Below, piece by piece: positions 53,501 to 64,000 of a stretch of 64,000 bases of DNA. This DNA is from Strigops habroptila. Lineage: Eukaryota > Chordata > Aves > Psittaciformes > Psittacidae. Made by a program: the position numbers and the translations under genes. Numbering within the stretch: position 1 is the stretch's first letter; each line of letters starts with the position of its first letter. The DNA lies in the NCBI RefSeq assembly GCF_004027225.2, contig NC_044278.2:57467743-57531742 (forward strand). The letters run 5' to 3'. The notes under the pieces are model-generated. The model made no database searches. It was not told the origin of the DNA and saw only the letters and a list, made by a program, of their open reading frames with translations.

Positions 53501-56500
53501 GCATAAAAACTGCTTCAGCTATGTGTGAACAACCTAGCACCCTTGGGTGGCCCCTTATCTTACCTCAATACTCAATAAAGACTTTATGAATTAGGGAAAT
53601 TTCAGGGCACATGAACATTAGCATGCCTGACCACAGAAATGAAGTTCAAAGTTAACAAATTCATGAGAAAGCAGTGTGGCAATAGTTCCAACAAAGCAGG
53701 AATAAAGCTCTATCTCAACATACACTCAATCCTAAAAATACGTTCCTAGACTGTTAAATCTTCAGCTCAAAGAACTGAGGATAGCCAGAGACAAAAGTGT
53801 AGGCTGATGGATTTTCTTCTTGATATACCAGTCTCAAAAGGTGATGAGCTTCTGATCGTGAAAGGTGAATTTTGTAGTTTTAGTTTTTAACACAGCTAAA
53901 TGGTATGTCACAAGCTCACAAGTATGAGGCAGACCCTGTGCATGCAAGTCCTACTGTTGATCTGTAACCCACTGAAAGAACACCCCTACCTCTTCCATCA
54001 TCAGCAACCCTGAGGAAATGACCCTTCAGTTCAGGAGGGACTCATCTGTTACAACAACCTGAGGTGGATGGAAAAGTAGAAAAGACCTATCTTTGAAGAT
54101 GCCAAATGCACCCTCACACAACAGCCAGTATCATCCCTTTACCTAAGGAACAACTGCTTTGATACAGAAGTGTCTGCCTGAAGAATAAATATCCATTTAG
54201 AAGGTTCTGAGACAATCTTGTATATTGAAACAGCATATAACTACACAATGCTCTATGCCTAGATATCATTTTTGTCCTTTTAGTATGCAAGCACATAAAA
54301 AAAAACTTTAGTCAACATCATCTGGCTGAACAATAGGAAACAAAGAAGAATCAGAAATAAAGAAAGGATAAGAGTCACAGCACTGCTTGTGGAAGCTGAA
54401 GGTCCTACTCCTTTTAGAGTCACCTATCAACTGACTACCCAGGCAGAGTACCTGGGTTATCCCATTTCACCAGGGACGGGCATCCACCACAGGTAGCATC
54501 TCAATGAGCTCAAGAATGCTGCAGTGCAACCAAATAGAAAGGGACTTTACTATGTTGATAATGACCCACAAGAAAATAAAGGCACTTCTGATGAGGAAGT
54601 TATGACCGTATGAAAAAACATAATTGCAAAGGTCAAGAGACATGAACGAGTGGCCCTCTTGAACAGCTGAAACATGGGGGACGGTCTCTGACCTTGAGAT
54701 TTTGAGATTCAATTTTCTTAGCTCCACTTTAGACAAGGACTTTAGTGACATGGTTTAGTGGTGGACTTGGTAGTCCTGGGGCAACGGTTGGACTTGATGA
54801 TCTTAAAGGTCTTTTCCCACCTAGCTGATTCTATGATTCTTTGGATCTTCGCTGTCTTTTCTAGGACCAGAAAAATTCTCTGCTGACTTCTTGATGCAAC
54901 AACAGGAAAGACAGATTCAACAAAAAGAAACTTGTCTGTACTAAGATGGGCAACTGCAGTCCAAAGCGTCTGGCGCCAGCTCCAATCTTCAGAATCCAAA
55001 GTGGTCTCTCAGTATTTCACAAACACTGCCCTAGTCCCCCCACATTCTTGACTTGAAGGAGAACAGTACTGATCAGGCATCCTTCTTGCCAAGTACAATG
55101 GCAATTTTCTTTCAGAACTGACTCCAACTCTCAGAATCGGCATGTGATCAACAACCTATCACGGAACAGGAGAAAGCCCCTAAAGAAAAAGAGAAATACC
55201 CAACACTACACAGCTCAGGAAGAGATTACAGCAGCAGAACATTTCAACTCAGCTGGTCACTGAAGAAATAAAAATGCTCCTGCATGCTTGTCAAAGTGCA
55301 GAATGTAAATACGTCTTCTGCAAGTATTGCAAAAGGAAAAAAAACATCCAATATTGAGCAAGCTGGAGAAATGTACACCAACAATATACATGTACATATG
55401 TACTACTGCTTGTAGACAAACCCCTTAAAAGATCAAAAGTCTTTATTAGTATTTTGTGAGACTATTATCAAATTAAAAGCAATCTTAAACTATATTATTA
55501 AAGTCAAAAAGGAAGAATATCTCCCTGCCAAGAGCAATGGGTAGTCACAATAATTAATTGAGAATATTTCACTGAATCACTTTAATTTTTAAATAGCATC
55601 CACAGACACGCAAGACTACATTCTCTCAAGAAAGCAATTTCAAACCACAAAGAATGCACTTGTGGAGTCACATTCCTTCTTTCCTGCTTCTGCTTCCTCT
55701 AAAAACCACAAATTGTTTCTTCTATGCTCACAAACTTTTCAACTTCTGATATATTTTCTTTTTCCCCCATTTTACTGAAAGGCAAAAGATGACTTAAAAT
55801 TGTTCTCTCTTTATGATTCAGACACCTTAGTGTCTTCCTTCTTTCACCTCCTATGAGGTGAAAGAGAAGGCCATGTTTACCATTGGGGGATTTACATTCC
55901 ATGCTAATGACCAAAAGACCACATATATACAACCCTAACATGAAGGACTTCTGATAATAATATTCTACTTCTGATTTTGGTGCAGGTTTGATATGCAGAC
56001 AAAGAGGTACCAAGCACTTTAAAATTTCTGTCCTGTCTTCCTTTAAGTTTTGGTGCTCAACATCCTGCATAAGTGTGCTCATGCCTACTACCAACCATTC
56101 TTTCTTCCATACATAGTTACCTGGCAATATTATCACAGATTCCATGTCCTCCGTATTTTGCAGGCTCCACTGGTGCCCCAGCCTTTCTGACCATAATTTT
56201 AAGGGTCAATCGTTTACCCTTCATACCAGCAGCTTCAAGCCTACGCTGTATTTCTTCTGAGAGGCTCAGAAGGAATGCTTCTGCTTCCTTAGGCTGAAGG
56301 GGAAAAACAACAACATATTTAGATAATTACTATTTTTAAAATATTGAAGGTAAATCATTAAGGCTTAATGCAATCCAGATTGGGTAAACTGAAAAGAGTA
56401 AGCTGACTCACAGGCAACTGGCTTATTTAACATCAAGTATTCTATTAACATTGTAGGTCGCTGAAGTTAGGTGAGATGGTAGATTCCTATCCTAATGCTG

Positions 56501-59500
56501 AAGTAAGTAGGAAATACTAAGTCATTTTGGAAATAAGCCTTAAAACCCCAAATGTATTTAGAAACCCCAACACAGAATTGAAAGTCTTAACCTTAAGCAC
56601 AAACCTACAGGATGAAGGGCATAGGGCTTACAAGGAAAATACTTTCACCATGAGCAAAGTCCAGCAGTGGAAGATGTTATTTAGAGAAGTTGTGCAGTCT
56701 TCATTCTTGGAGGTTTTCAACACCAGGCTGGATAAAGCCCTGAGCAACTGGTCTGATCCCATAGCTTCCCCTGCTTAAAGCAAAAGGCTGGACTACACAA
56801 CACCATGAGATCTCTCCCATCCTGGTTTTTTCTGTAATTTCTATAAATGCTTAAGTTCTCAATAAAGAGCTGAGTTGTTTTTTTAATACAATTTTCTCAA
56901 CAACACACCTCTCCCCCCACCCCCCAATATTTGTAAAAAGTCCAATAAAGATGTTGTACTGGTGCTGGTTTCAGGCACTGGCATCTTTGAATAATCAGCA
57001 TTTAAATGAAAGAGAATGCTAGGTGCTGACAAACCTACTGCAGTTCTCTCTTTCTGTACCAGACTTGTATAACGAATGCAGAATAGCCAGCTAATTTTGT
57101 GCAAGCTTCTTTTCAGTCCAATACTTTTGTAGTCTCTCCTCCCATTTTATCGTTTGGTCTCCTATTTCTTCATTTTCCTCATTCCTATTTGGTGGCTAAG
57201 ATGGTGCTCTAACAGATCAAAGTGTAAGTGAAAATAATCAGAATATGAGAAGATTCTTCTATAGCTGAAAGAAGTCACTGCAGAAAAGAAAGTAAGTTTG
57301 ATTTTACCTGTGTAAACCTTATTCCATAGTTGATTTCTGCTGAAACAGATTTTCTTTCTTTTTCTGTACGAACAGGTCGATCATCCAAACCACGACAAAA
57401 TCTGTAGAGCATTTGTCCTGTTTTTGGACCAAACTCTTTTTGCAGTTTTGACATTGAAGCACACTGCAGATCTCCACAGGTTTTAATTCCCAAAGAAGCC
57501 AGCTTAGATTCCATCGCCCTGCCAACTCCTAACAACAAAGCAATTACTTCTGTTAACTCTATACAACTCAGAGCCAGTCAGGTTTTGAACAAATAAAATC
57601 TGTCTTTTTAAACCTACACTAGGTTATGTCAAATAAATAAGTATACACCATAAAAAAAATTAATTTCACTCAATAAAACATGGTCCAAATGGAAACTTTT
57701 GGTGTCTTCACCTATATTTTTTATATATCTAGTTTAAGCTGCCATATTGCAGTGTGTTTATTTCTGGGTAATATGTTGAATGACTCCTGCTTGCAAATCT
57801 TTTTGACAAAGTACTGCTTGTTACAGAGCATATAGCTCTGGACACCACAATACTCAGTCCAAGAAGAGTATCCAATATGTAATACGTTTTGCTACCATAT
57901 ACAAGTGATTTAATCTAAAAGAAAGCAAACAAGTATTTTGAATACCGTCCCACTGCTTCTGAGGTATAAAAATAATATTTCAAGTAGAAGTGATAGCATA
58001 CCTGTATCACTTGTGCTTTGAATTACCAAGCACTGGAAACTGTACGTATCCATGGCAACGGCACATATGTAAGTGTGATAAACTTAAGTGTATGTCTGGG
58101 TTTTGGAGAGGTGGCCTGTTACTTCAAAAAAATATTAGTCCTATGAGTTTACATTACCAAAGTCTGTGAAAGTTAGAAATCACAGGTAATCAGATTCTAT
58201 CTTTCAGTATCTCTTTCTCAGTCTTGGTGGCATTATTGACACAAACACTAAAAAGTTTTTACTGGGAACATGCAAGTGAACTCTGAAAACTTCAAAACAT
58301 TCAAGTCAAAGCACAGTACTATATGAGTAATTTTCTGAGGGAAAAATATCTTCTGTAAGTTATGTCAAAGAGAAATGGTGCTGTGCTGTAAATTGTGATT
58401 GGCCATGGAAGGGGATACATAAAGAGAATTTCTGGTAAACCTGCACTTGTCTACATATGCTATTCCTGCCACTTTTCCATTTCAGTGTCTATTGTCTATT
58501 TTTTAATTTCCTGCCTCCTTTTTTTTTCCCCTTAAAAAAATAAAAATAGTATTTGGAACATTTAAAACTAAATATTTGTGTACACATGCAGGCTGAGTTC
58601 AGCTGATCATTAACATATAAAGCATAAATGAGAGCTTACTCAGCATTTTTTGTACTATGTCTGTGTCACATTACTGAAGTACTGAATAACAATTCAGTAC
58701 AGAGTCAGAGCCACGAAACACTTTAGCTTACAGCTTTTCAAAGCATTTTCCTGGAACAGTAAAAAAATATAATGAAGCCTGCTTTCATACAGATATATTC
58801 CACATATCCTTACTGTCTATCACTCTCCCAGCACAGTAACTCCAATTCCCTGCCATTTCTCTGTGAACCCTACTATGCCTCAGAGAACCTCCCTAAAACA
58901 TGGGGGCCAGAAATGCTTCTTTCCTTCCCTCCAGCTTTCTCCTTGGCCTTCTCTGTGTCCACAGGCATCCCACTCAATCACCCTAGTCTTCCCTTATTGA
59001 AGTATCCTTCCCTCTCTTTTATGACCAAGGAATACAGGGCAGAAAACGTACTCTGGCTATGCAAACAACTAGGAACTACTAACAAAATGTACAACAGTTG
59101 AATTTTGCCCGCCCATCCCTCAAAGGATTGTACTCATTTGGATTGCTTTCCTCTGTCAAGCTGTCATTTTTCACAACACTTGTGTAAACATTATGTCATT
59201 AGAACTTCTCTCAGTAAGATTTGGCTGAAACTGCAAACAGTTAATAAAATCATTAGTACTGTCATACTTGCTAAATTGTAAATCATGATCATTGTCACAA
59301 TCATTTCTTCAGACACCTAGGCAAAAAAGTTGGAATTTGACAAACCTGTTGTTGTTCTTTAAAAGAATCAACATATTCTTTCACAGTATACCATCAACTA
59401 AAAGATCCTCACACAAAACAATAATTACCTGTGTAACAAATGCCTAATGTGTATTTTAAGTCTACCAGAACCAAAACCTGTCTATAGCTGCATGCAGAGC

Positions 59501-62500
59501 ATAACACTGGCAATACTACCACAGCTGCCTTACTTCCCACCTTCCTCTCTATTTATCAGCCATTCTAACACAGATCGTGTTGCGAGCAGAAACACTTCTC
59601 TAGTTCAGTAACATTCTTCCCCTGCCAAATTTTATTTCTTAATTTTCCTTCTGTTCTTACTCTACTCAAAATCTCTCAGTTTCTTAGACACAGCAGAGAT
59701 TAAACAAACTCCTCACTGTCCTTTCTTCCTCTTCAAACACTCTCTGTTTTATTATGGCATCGGTGCTCTTTTTCCAACTCCTGACTTCATATACTCCTTT
59801 TTAGAAAGAATACTCTCTTGGGCTAGTTCTCAGTTCTAAGCAAACTCTGCCTCTCTCAGTAATAAGTACCTGATGTTACTCATTTGATTACATTCATCAT
59901 GATACAGCAAGCTCGCACTCTCTTGAAATGAGTCATCTAAATAATTTTACTAAAGATTATAAGGTTGCATAACATTCTCTTCTGTAGATCATGTTGTGTG
60001 TGTCCGTAAAATTCTTTACTAAAAAAGATGCTTCTCAAAGATTCAAAAAGGTCACATTCTTTCCAGAAAGTTCAGAATTTTTCAGAAGTCAATATACTTT
60101 TTTTAATCATAACCACGGAATAGCATCTAATCTCATTCGATCCAGCACACAGATTTGTAGCTGCAACTATTTTAATTTCAGGAGGCAAAATGTCCTCTAA
60201 AAGAAAGGAGTACCTGGAAGACTGGTAACAAGTTGCCCTCTGATAAAATCATCCACTTCTTCAGGTTTTAAGTGATATTGTCCATCTGGTTTTGCTTTAC
60301 GAGTTGCCATTCTGGCCAGCAGAATATTGGAACCTGTAAAAACAACAAATTAAAGTATGTCTGTGGTAACTTCTGTCCTCTCAAGTAGAATGCCACAGTT
60401 CAGTAATCAGGGAAAAAATGCAGAAAGGAGAGTCAAATTCCTTACCTTCTACAAAGAATTTAATGAAATACATTGATGAGCCGCTAGCAGAATTTGTTAT
60501 TATAGCAAGTTAAAACCAACCAAACAAAAACACCTACCAAAAAATCCCAAAACAACCAACAAGTTAAGTACTGGACGCTTCACTAAGAATACTGAATTTA
60601 TTTGCCTTGGTTATGTTCTATACATGTAGAGGTACACATAAACAGTTAAGTGCAAATGGCTAAAAAATATTGCAGTGTAATATTTTAACACTGCAGAACA
60701 GACCACTGTGGTCAATGTAAATAATAGGCGACAATTCTATCAATGGATATTCATATGGGTATTAACGGATATTCATATTATATATGAAATTCTGGAATTT
60801 AGCTAATATTCGGGCCTGAGTATTCACCAAAAACTTCCAGTAACTTTGTTAAATAATTATACGCACTCTTAAAAGTGTTGTGGGAACCCAGTCAGCATTT
60901 TTTATTCCCCCTATTTATTTCCATGAATAGGCTTATTCATGCTCAGCCAGTAAGATCTCTGGAATGGTACCTAAACATTATTGCCACTCAAACGCCCCGT
61001 CCAAAGATCAAGCAAACTAATAAAAGGTCACGGAGATTCACAACTCACAGCACTGTGTGTTACTATTCCTCTTCTCCTCTCACCTATGCTCACATTCTTT
61101 GTGTCTATTCTAAAATTTTAGTTAATAAGAGCAGTAACAGAGTTTTACATGCACTGTTTCTCCTGAGGGATTAAATTGATGAAACAACTAATGACAGATT
61201 CCTCATTCAATTTCCTATTTTACTTTGGGGATCTGTGTTTTGTCTGTAGAGTACTGAAGATTTCTGATCCTCTTATCTATCAAACATACCAACATAGCCT
61301 CTCCTACCATGCAATCTCAGTATGTACCTTCTGCAATGTATTACTCCCACAACACTGAGGTAAAGCATGAAAAAATTAATACCTCACTTAACAAATGAGA
61401 AACCAAGATGCGTGTTTAATCTTTTACCAGCATTGTTTAAATCAGTTTAGTTTAGCCTCTAAAATCTATACGGTAAAAAATTACATTTATTCAACTGGTA
61501 CAAGCATGTCCTTCTTCAATTTGTCTCTAATCAGACAACAGTGTTGAGAGGAGATCTCAACAGTATAACAGCATCTATTCAAATTTACTTTTTATTACAT
61601 CGATACAACTTTCACATTGGGCAACATATAAATCATGCAAGATGTATGTTTCTGGCAGATCCTGTTTTTGAAATAAGGTCTCCACATTCATGTAATAATA
61701 CAACTACAATTGTTTGCCTCTCACTTATTTACTAACAGTGAATTATGAGTGAAGAGACAAAGTCCTTGTCATATACCTACCATATGAATTTCTACAATGG
61801 ATACCAAAATTATTTTCCAATCTCATACATACTGATTATTAGAAAAAAATAGTAAAAATGTCTCTTTTAATCAGTAAGAGAACTATGATAACAGATTAAA
61901 AATAATGCTTTAAAAACTGATTTTGCTCCTTCAGTAGAAATAAGCATATGAGAGAGATCACAAACGTATTTCAAGTCAAAACAAGACACAAACAGGGAAT
62001 TACAGTCTCTCTACTATAAGAAATGAAGGAAGAATTCTGCTTACAGTACTGAATTTCAGCTTGTCTCACAAGTGGATTTCATATGCATATACAGTCAGTA
62101 TATTTATCTACAGATATTCAACTCTAGTATTAATTAGTGACTAATTAATAGAGGAGAAAGGAATGGGCTAGGTGAAAAGAAATCAAGGAAGTCTTTTCAG
62201 ATGTGTCATTTCATATACAATGCCTACTACAAATCACAGAAATCTTTGTTTTCAATACCTTCTAACAATTATGTTAAATCATACCATGGTGTAAACTCTT
62301 ACTGCTATCTCTGATAAGGAACAGACTCTGTGCTTGTTTTCCCATTTATTGAAAAAATACAGTAACCTTTCATCAAAATGAATGTAAGAATATCATACTG
62401 ATGGCATTTTAGCATACTGTTCAAATAACAAAGATGTGTCATTTTGCAATTTTTTGCTTAAAACTTTCTACTTAAGATTTTTCTTGCATTTTTATTTACA

Positions 62501-64000
62501 CTAATTTAATGTAGATGGCAATATATTTCATATCACACAAGCACTAAAGAGTTTTAGCAATCTTACACAGCTTTGATAGACCTTACAATAGCAGGTGCTG
62601 CTTGTAAACAGAAATGAAAAAAGGTACTTACCCATCCCAACAGAAGCAGTGCATTTAGTTTGCGCTTTGATTTCGGTGCGGATAGCATTTGCTAGTTCAT
62701 CAGGAGTCAATCTGGTCTCTGTAAGGATTTCAGTGATATCTACTAGTGCTTCATCACAACTGACTGCTTCGATGTTATGAGTATAGCTATCAACACAAAG
62801 TAAAGGAGGTGAAACACCAGCAACAGCTCACCATCTGTTAAAACAAATATGTAGCAAATAAAGTCTTCCTTTTGTGGTGGTATTACCCTGCTTAGTTTGT
62901 ATCACACATCACATATTAAAAATGCTAAAACAACAAATTACAGTAACATTACTAATGTAGGACTGATTTCAACATGCATCATGATTTTAAGGGAACAGCT
63001 AGAGAAGGAGCTGAATACTTATTTTTCATGTTACAGTAACAAAGTTCCAATTTTGTTTAAGTGCATTTTAAACCATTAGAAACTACCAGAAAGTAGTTTC
63101 TAATAGATGTTACTCCAGTAACCCTTTCTTAAGTTACTCAAAAAAACCCTCTTGGAAGAATCTCACTACTAAGCAGGGATCTGCTTTTCATAGTGTAATC
63201 AGTAAAAAATTTAGCAATGACTCCTTTGGAACTCAGATGTCAACTGTTTACAGGATTTGGCTTCAAGATAAAAGAATGCAGAAGAAAAACAGTGCTCAAA
63301 ATAACAAAAATACTACAAAAGGAAGATCTCAAATAGGAATGGCTTTGTTGAAGCTGAAGAGTAACATGGAGATGAAAATACTAAATTGAATAATGGCATT
63401 CAGCAGCGGCACATATGCCTGACAATCTTACCATGAAAGATCATGTAAACAAACAGCATGTGTTACCTTGCTAATATTTCATATACTGTCCGTGCAACTT
63501 CTTTGTATGCATCAAAATCATATGAAACTGCTTGAAGATTTGGACACAACTTTTTTGCTTGGCCAAAAAACATTCCATTCTTTATGCCGACTTGTCTGAA
63601 ATGAAATGATAAAAAACAAAAACCACTCCAAACCAAATTAATACATTATCAAATTTTCCACAAACTAATACGGGGCATTTCCAAATGAAGTATTTGTCTT
63701 TTCCCACAAAAATTAATTATCAATAAAAAGGAATTTAGCAACTCAACAGGTAAGAAAGATAACTGCAAAAAGAATATCTGAATTAGCTGCGTAATATTCA
63801 GGCATGCAGCATGGACAGCCTGCCTTTGGGAACAAAGTCTCCAGAAAGCACCACTTGCTACCTTCTGTTTCAAATTAAAACCATGCATATACCTCATGTG
63901 ACTAAGGTAACCAGACCTTACAGTCCACTGTGCAAGCTTACAAAATTCTGCTCTCGTATTAAATAAACTCTCGCTTTTTGAGATATGAATATAAGCCTGC
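38455..64000 (-). CDS. REV1: REV1, DNA repair polymerase (gene span, 5' half outside window)
   Basis: REV1 is a nuclear Y-family polymerase that inserts dCMP opposite abasic sites and damaged guanine and acts as the scaffold recruiting polymerases eta, iota, kappa and zeta during translesion synthesis. The fourteen exons below join in one frame for 729 complete residues plus stop, corresponding to roughly residue 523 to the end of the 1251-aa human protein. Order: palm with the SCDEALVD catalytic pair, thumb, little finger/PAD, linker, two ubiquitin-binding motifs with their Leu-Pro cores, a basic stretch, and the C-terminal domain ending STLKVI. The BRCT domain, N-terminal part of the polymerase and promoter lie to the right of the window. 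All introns are GT-AG with matching phases. No frameshift or missing key residue is seen. Confidence 0.97.
38567..39725 (-). other. REV1: REV1 intron
   Basis: 1.16-kb last intron; nothing beyond splice sites recognised. Confidence 0.85.
39726..39828 (-). CDS. REV1: REV1 exon, C-terminal domain middle
   Basis: Encodes DPMEEDILQVVKYCTDLIEE and KDLEKLDLVVKYMKR, helices of the C-terminal domain. Phase 1 in and 2 out; donor GTAGCT. Confidence 0.98.
39829..40710 (-). other. REV1: REV1 intron
   Basis: 882-bp intron. It has an A-rich low-complexity tract at about 39836-39880 next to exon sequence; on the transcribed strand this is the acceptor pyrimidine tract. Confidence 0.85.
40711..40870 (-). 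CDS. REV1: REV1 exon, start of C-terminal domain
   Basis: Encodes a variable Ser/Pro-rich linker then PNLAGAVEFNDVKTLLREWI and TTIS. The PNLAGAVEFNDVK block is a REV1 hallmark and begins the polymerase-binding domain. Confidence 0.98.
41045..41256 (-). CDS. REV1: REV1 exon, basic linker
   Basis: Encodes SKNPFLHLKHATMKNKKKGR, KKNPVSPVKKIQSPLKNRLI and on to GSPQKLIDGFLKQEG. The Lys-rich segment with repeated SP sites resembles a nuclear localisation region; Ser-Pro positions are conserved with mammals. Confidence 0.97.
41257..42328 (-). other. REV1: REV1 intron
   Basis: 1.07-kb AT-rich intron; no element recognised. Confidence 0.85.
42329..42437 (-). CDS. REV1: REV1 exon with UBM2
   Basis: Encodes VDPEVFAALPAELQAELRDA and YDQRQKQSEQQPANTF. 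The FAALPAELQ core is the second ubiquitin-binding motif, with the invariant Leu-Pro that contacts ubiquitin; it helps localise REV1 to stalled forks carrying monoubiquitinated PCNA. Confidence 0.97.
42438..46558 (-). other. REV1: REV1 intron (4.1 kb)
   Basis: Long AT-rich intron between the two UBM exons. It contains an imperfect short tandem around 42693-42740. Open frames within it resemble no protein known to me. Confidence 0.85.
46559..46792 (-). CDS. REV1: REV1 exon with UBM1
   Basis: Encodes LDKSVLEALPPDLREQVEQI, then a Glu/Ser-rich stretch, NGCNTALLSQPVGTVLLQIP and INVIALPAFSQ. LEALPPDLREQ is the first ubiquitin-binding motif with its Leu-Pro core. 234 bp, phase 0 at both ends. Confidence 0.98.
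46793..49379 (-). other. REV1: REV1 intron
   Basis: 2.59-kb AT-rich intron; nothing recognised. Confidence 0.85.
49380..49582 (-). CDS. REV1: REV1 linker exon
   Basis: Encodes FVAAMDLEISSDSRTCTFLP, then a diverged stretch and KWNGVHSPISVKSRLNLSIE and VPSASQ. Linker between polymerase core and UBMs; the DLEISS..SRTCTFLP and SRLNLSIEVPS blocks are conserved in vertebrates. The frame is open into both flanking introns (see findings). Confidence 0.97.
49583..49976 (-). other. REV1: REV1 intron
   Basis: 394-bp intron with ordinary splice sites. Confidence 0.85.
49977..50133 (-). CDS. REV1: REV1 linker exon
   Basis: Encodes VGIQVQQLVPISKTASAHSA, VQSGHLPGGSHSVIDLFHVQ and KAKKCSEEEHKE. It continues the end of the little finger (RGVGI) into the linker. 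The VQKAKK and EEEHKE ends match mammals, the middle is diverged. Confidence 0.96.
50134..51710 (-). other. REV1: REV1 intron
   Basis: 1.58-kb intron; nothing recognised. Confidence 0.85.
51711..51813 (-). CDS. REV1: REV1 exon, end of little finger/PAD
   Basis: Encodes TVTLDHATDSAKVIGKETLN and MFHTMKLNISDMRG, the last strands and helix of the polymerase-associated domain that grips the template. Begins with the last base of an Arg codon. Confidence 0.98.
52504..52553. repeat. Short tandem duplication, two units of period 26
   Basis: Two identical 24-base units beginning TAAGGACAGAATTTCTCATG at 52504 and 52530, separated by two bases. Confidence 0.9.
54731..54842 (+). mobile_element. CR1 LINE 3'-end fragment (REV1 intron)
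   Basis: TTAGTGACATGGTTTAGTGG, GGTTGGACTTGATGATCTTA and the terminal GATTCTATGATTCTTTGG are the sense 3' end of avian CR1, including the short terminal octamer-type repeat. Antisense to REV1. 5' truncated to about 110 bp. Confidence 0.93.
56121..56293 (-). CDS. REV1: REV1 exon, little finger/PAD
   Basis: Encodes PKEAEAFLLSLSEEIQRRLE, AAGMKGKRLTLKIMVRKAGA and PVEPAKYGGHGICDNIA, most of the polymerase-associated domain. Retention of the next intron would stop at once, since the frame reads AGG TAA across the donor. Confidence 0.98.
56294..57307 (-). other. REV1: REV1 intron
   Basis: 1.01-kb intron containing a CR1 fragment at about 56625-56845. Confidence 0.85.
56625..56845 (+). mobile_element. 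CR1 LINE 3'-region fragment (REV1 intron)
   Basis: AGAGAAGTTGTGCAGTCTTC, TTGGAGGTTTTCAACACC, GATAAAGCCCTGAGCAACTG and GGCTGGACTACA follow the sense strand of the CR1 3' end, ending near CATCCTGGTTTTTTCTGT. Moderately diverged and 5' truncated; antisense to REV1. Confidence 0.88.
57308..57528 (-). CDS. REV1: REV1 exon, thumb and start of little finger
   Basis: Encodes GVGRAMESKLASLGIKTCGD, LQCASMSKLQKEFGPKTGQM, LYRFCRGLDDRPVRTEKERK and SVSAEINYGIRFTQ. The GVGRAMESKLASLGI part is the helix-hairpin-helix-like thumb that contacts DNA backbone. Phase 1 in, 0 out. Confidence 0.98.
57529..60213 (-). other. REV1: REV1 intron
   Basis: 2.69-kb AT-rich intron; nothing recognised. A 109-codon plus-strand open frame at 58772-59101 has no family resemblance. 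Confidence 0.85.
60214..60333 (-). CDS. REV1: REV1 exon, palm to thumb
   Basis: Encodes GSNILLARMATRKAKPDGQY, HLKPEEVDDFIRGQLVTSLP. The ARMATRKAKPDGQ motif is common to Y-family polymerases (LAK-type Lys contacts). Phase 1 at both ends. Confidence 0.98.
60334..62631 (-). other. REV1: REV1 intron
   Basis: 2.30-kb AT-rich intron; nothing recognised. Confidence 0.85.
62632..62786 (-). CDS. REV1: REV1 exon with catalytic Asp-Glu
   Basis: Encodes YTHNIEAVSCDEALVDITEI, LTETRLTPDELANAIRTEIK and AQTKCTASVGM. The Asp (62753-62755) and Glu (62750-62752) of SCDEALVD are the palm metal-binding pair, D570/E571 in human numbering; both are intact, so the enzyme should be active. Confidence 0.98.
62787..63466 (-). 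other. REV1: REV1 intron
   Basis: 680-bp intron with a perfect 12-bp hairpin at 63075-63104. Confidence 0.85.
63075..63104. repeat. 12-bp inverted repeat, 6-base loop
   Basis: ATTAGAAACTAC and GTAGTTTCTAAT, exact complements, in a REV1 intron. Confidence 0.95.
63467..63595 (-). CDS. REV1: REV1 exon, palm/fingers
   Basis: Encodes QVGIKNGMFFGQAKKLCPNL, QAVSYDFDAYKEVARTVYEI and LA. Matches the conserved GIKNGMFFG and AKQLCPNLQAVPYDF segments of the family. This is the most upstream REV1 exon inside the window; 63596 to 64000 is intron. Confidence 0.98.
63596..64000 (-). other. REV1: REV1 intron, cut by window edge
   Basis: Intronic sequence after acceptor TTTCAG on the minus strand; the next upstream exon lies outside. 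Confidence 0.8.

Larger units (their letters stand above)
51814..56120 (-). other. REV1: REV1 intron (4.3 kb)
   Basis: Contains a 26-bp period tandem duplication (52504-52553) and a CR1 3' end (54731-54842). Much of 53900-55200 looks less AT-rich and may be old repeat, but I cannot assign a family. Confidence 0.8.

Noticed and set aside
55699..56145. 148-codon minus-strand open frame overlapping the REV1 PAD exon and its intron
   Set aside because: It starts in the exon in a frame different from REV1, runs into intron, and resembles no protein I know. The true REV1 frame stops at once across that donor. Probably chance in stop-poor sequence.
58772..59101. 109-codon plus-strand frame in a REV1 intron
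   Set aside because: Composition is low-complexity Ser/Pro/Leu, there is no recognisable domain and no splice or poly(A) context.
1..64000. Bacterial-type features, CRISPR arrays, operons, viral genes
   Set aside because: None seen. The window is ordinary intron-rich vertebrate DNA, and the only mobile elements recognised are truncated CR1 LINEs.
1..64000. tRNA or other structured RNA genes
   Set aside because: I found no internal tRNA promoter boxes in a cloverleaf context and no other known RNA family by eye. A covariance-model search would be needed to exclude them.

Overview
This is a stretch of nuclear genome from a bird, very probably a neognath. It holds most of two conserved, intron-rich vertebrate genes in tail-to-tail orientation. 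The bird call rests on CR1 LINE 3'-end fragments in the introns and intergenic space (the GGTTTGGGTTGGAAGGGACC type), on compact introns, and on close protein similarity to vertebrate homologues. The species cannot be fixed from this window.

Positions 1-34306 (+ strand) carry EIF5B, the ribosomal-subunit-joining GTPase eIF5B. The window opens on the last two bases of what is presumably exon 1 (AG), followed by a perfect donor. Twenty-three further coding exons follow, all GT-AG and all phase-compatible, giving 1202 residues before the TAG stop; the human protein is about 1220 aa. Intron 1 is 13.3 kb. Exons 2-10 encode the charged Lys/Glu-rich N-terminal region, exons 11-16 the GTPase domain with all five G motifs, exons 17-19 domain II, exons 20-21 domain III and the long connecting helix, and exons 22-24 domain IV. 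Several candidate poly(A) signals follow the stop.

Positions 34307-38454 are the convergent gap between the two stop codons: EIF5B 3' UTR, about 0.65 kb of old CR1, and the short REV1 3' UTR with an AATAAA signal on the minus strand.

Positions 38455-64000 (- strand) carry the 3' part of REV1, the Y-family translesion deoxycytidyl transferase. Fourteen coding exons run from the catalytic palm, with the Asp-Glu metal-binding pair, through thumb, little finger/PAD, a long linker, two ubiquitin-binding motifs and a basic stretch to the C-terminal polymerase-recruitment domain. The upstream exons (BRCT domain and the first part of the polymerase) lie beyond the right edge.

The genes work in separate pathways, translation initiation and DNA damage tolerance, and share only this conserved neighbourhood. 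I see no undescribed gene system. The observations most worth a second look are non-coding: a perfect inverted repeat ending exactly at an EIF5B acceptor that also has a competing upstream AG leading to an in-frame stop, an exact 38-bp repeat in two EIF5B introns, a pair of near-identical CR1 copies flanking two in-frame exons, and several perfect 12-13 bp hairpins in introns.
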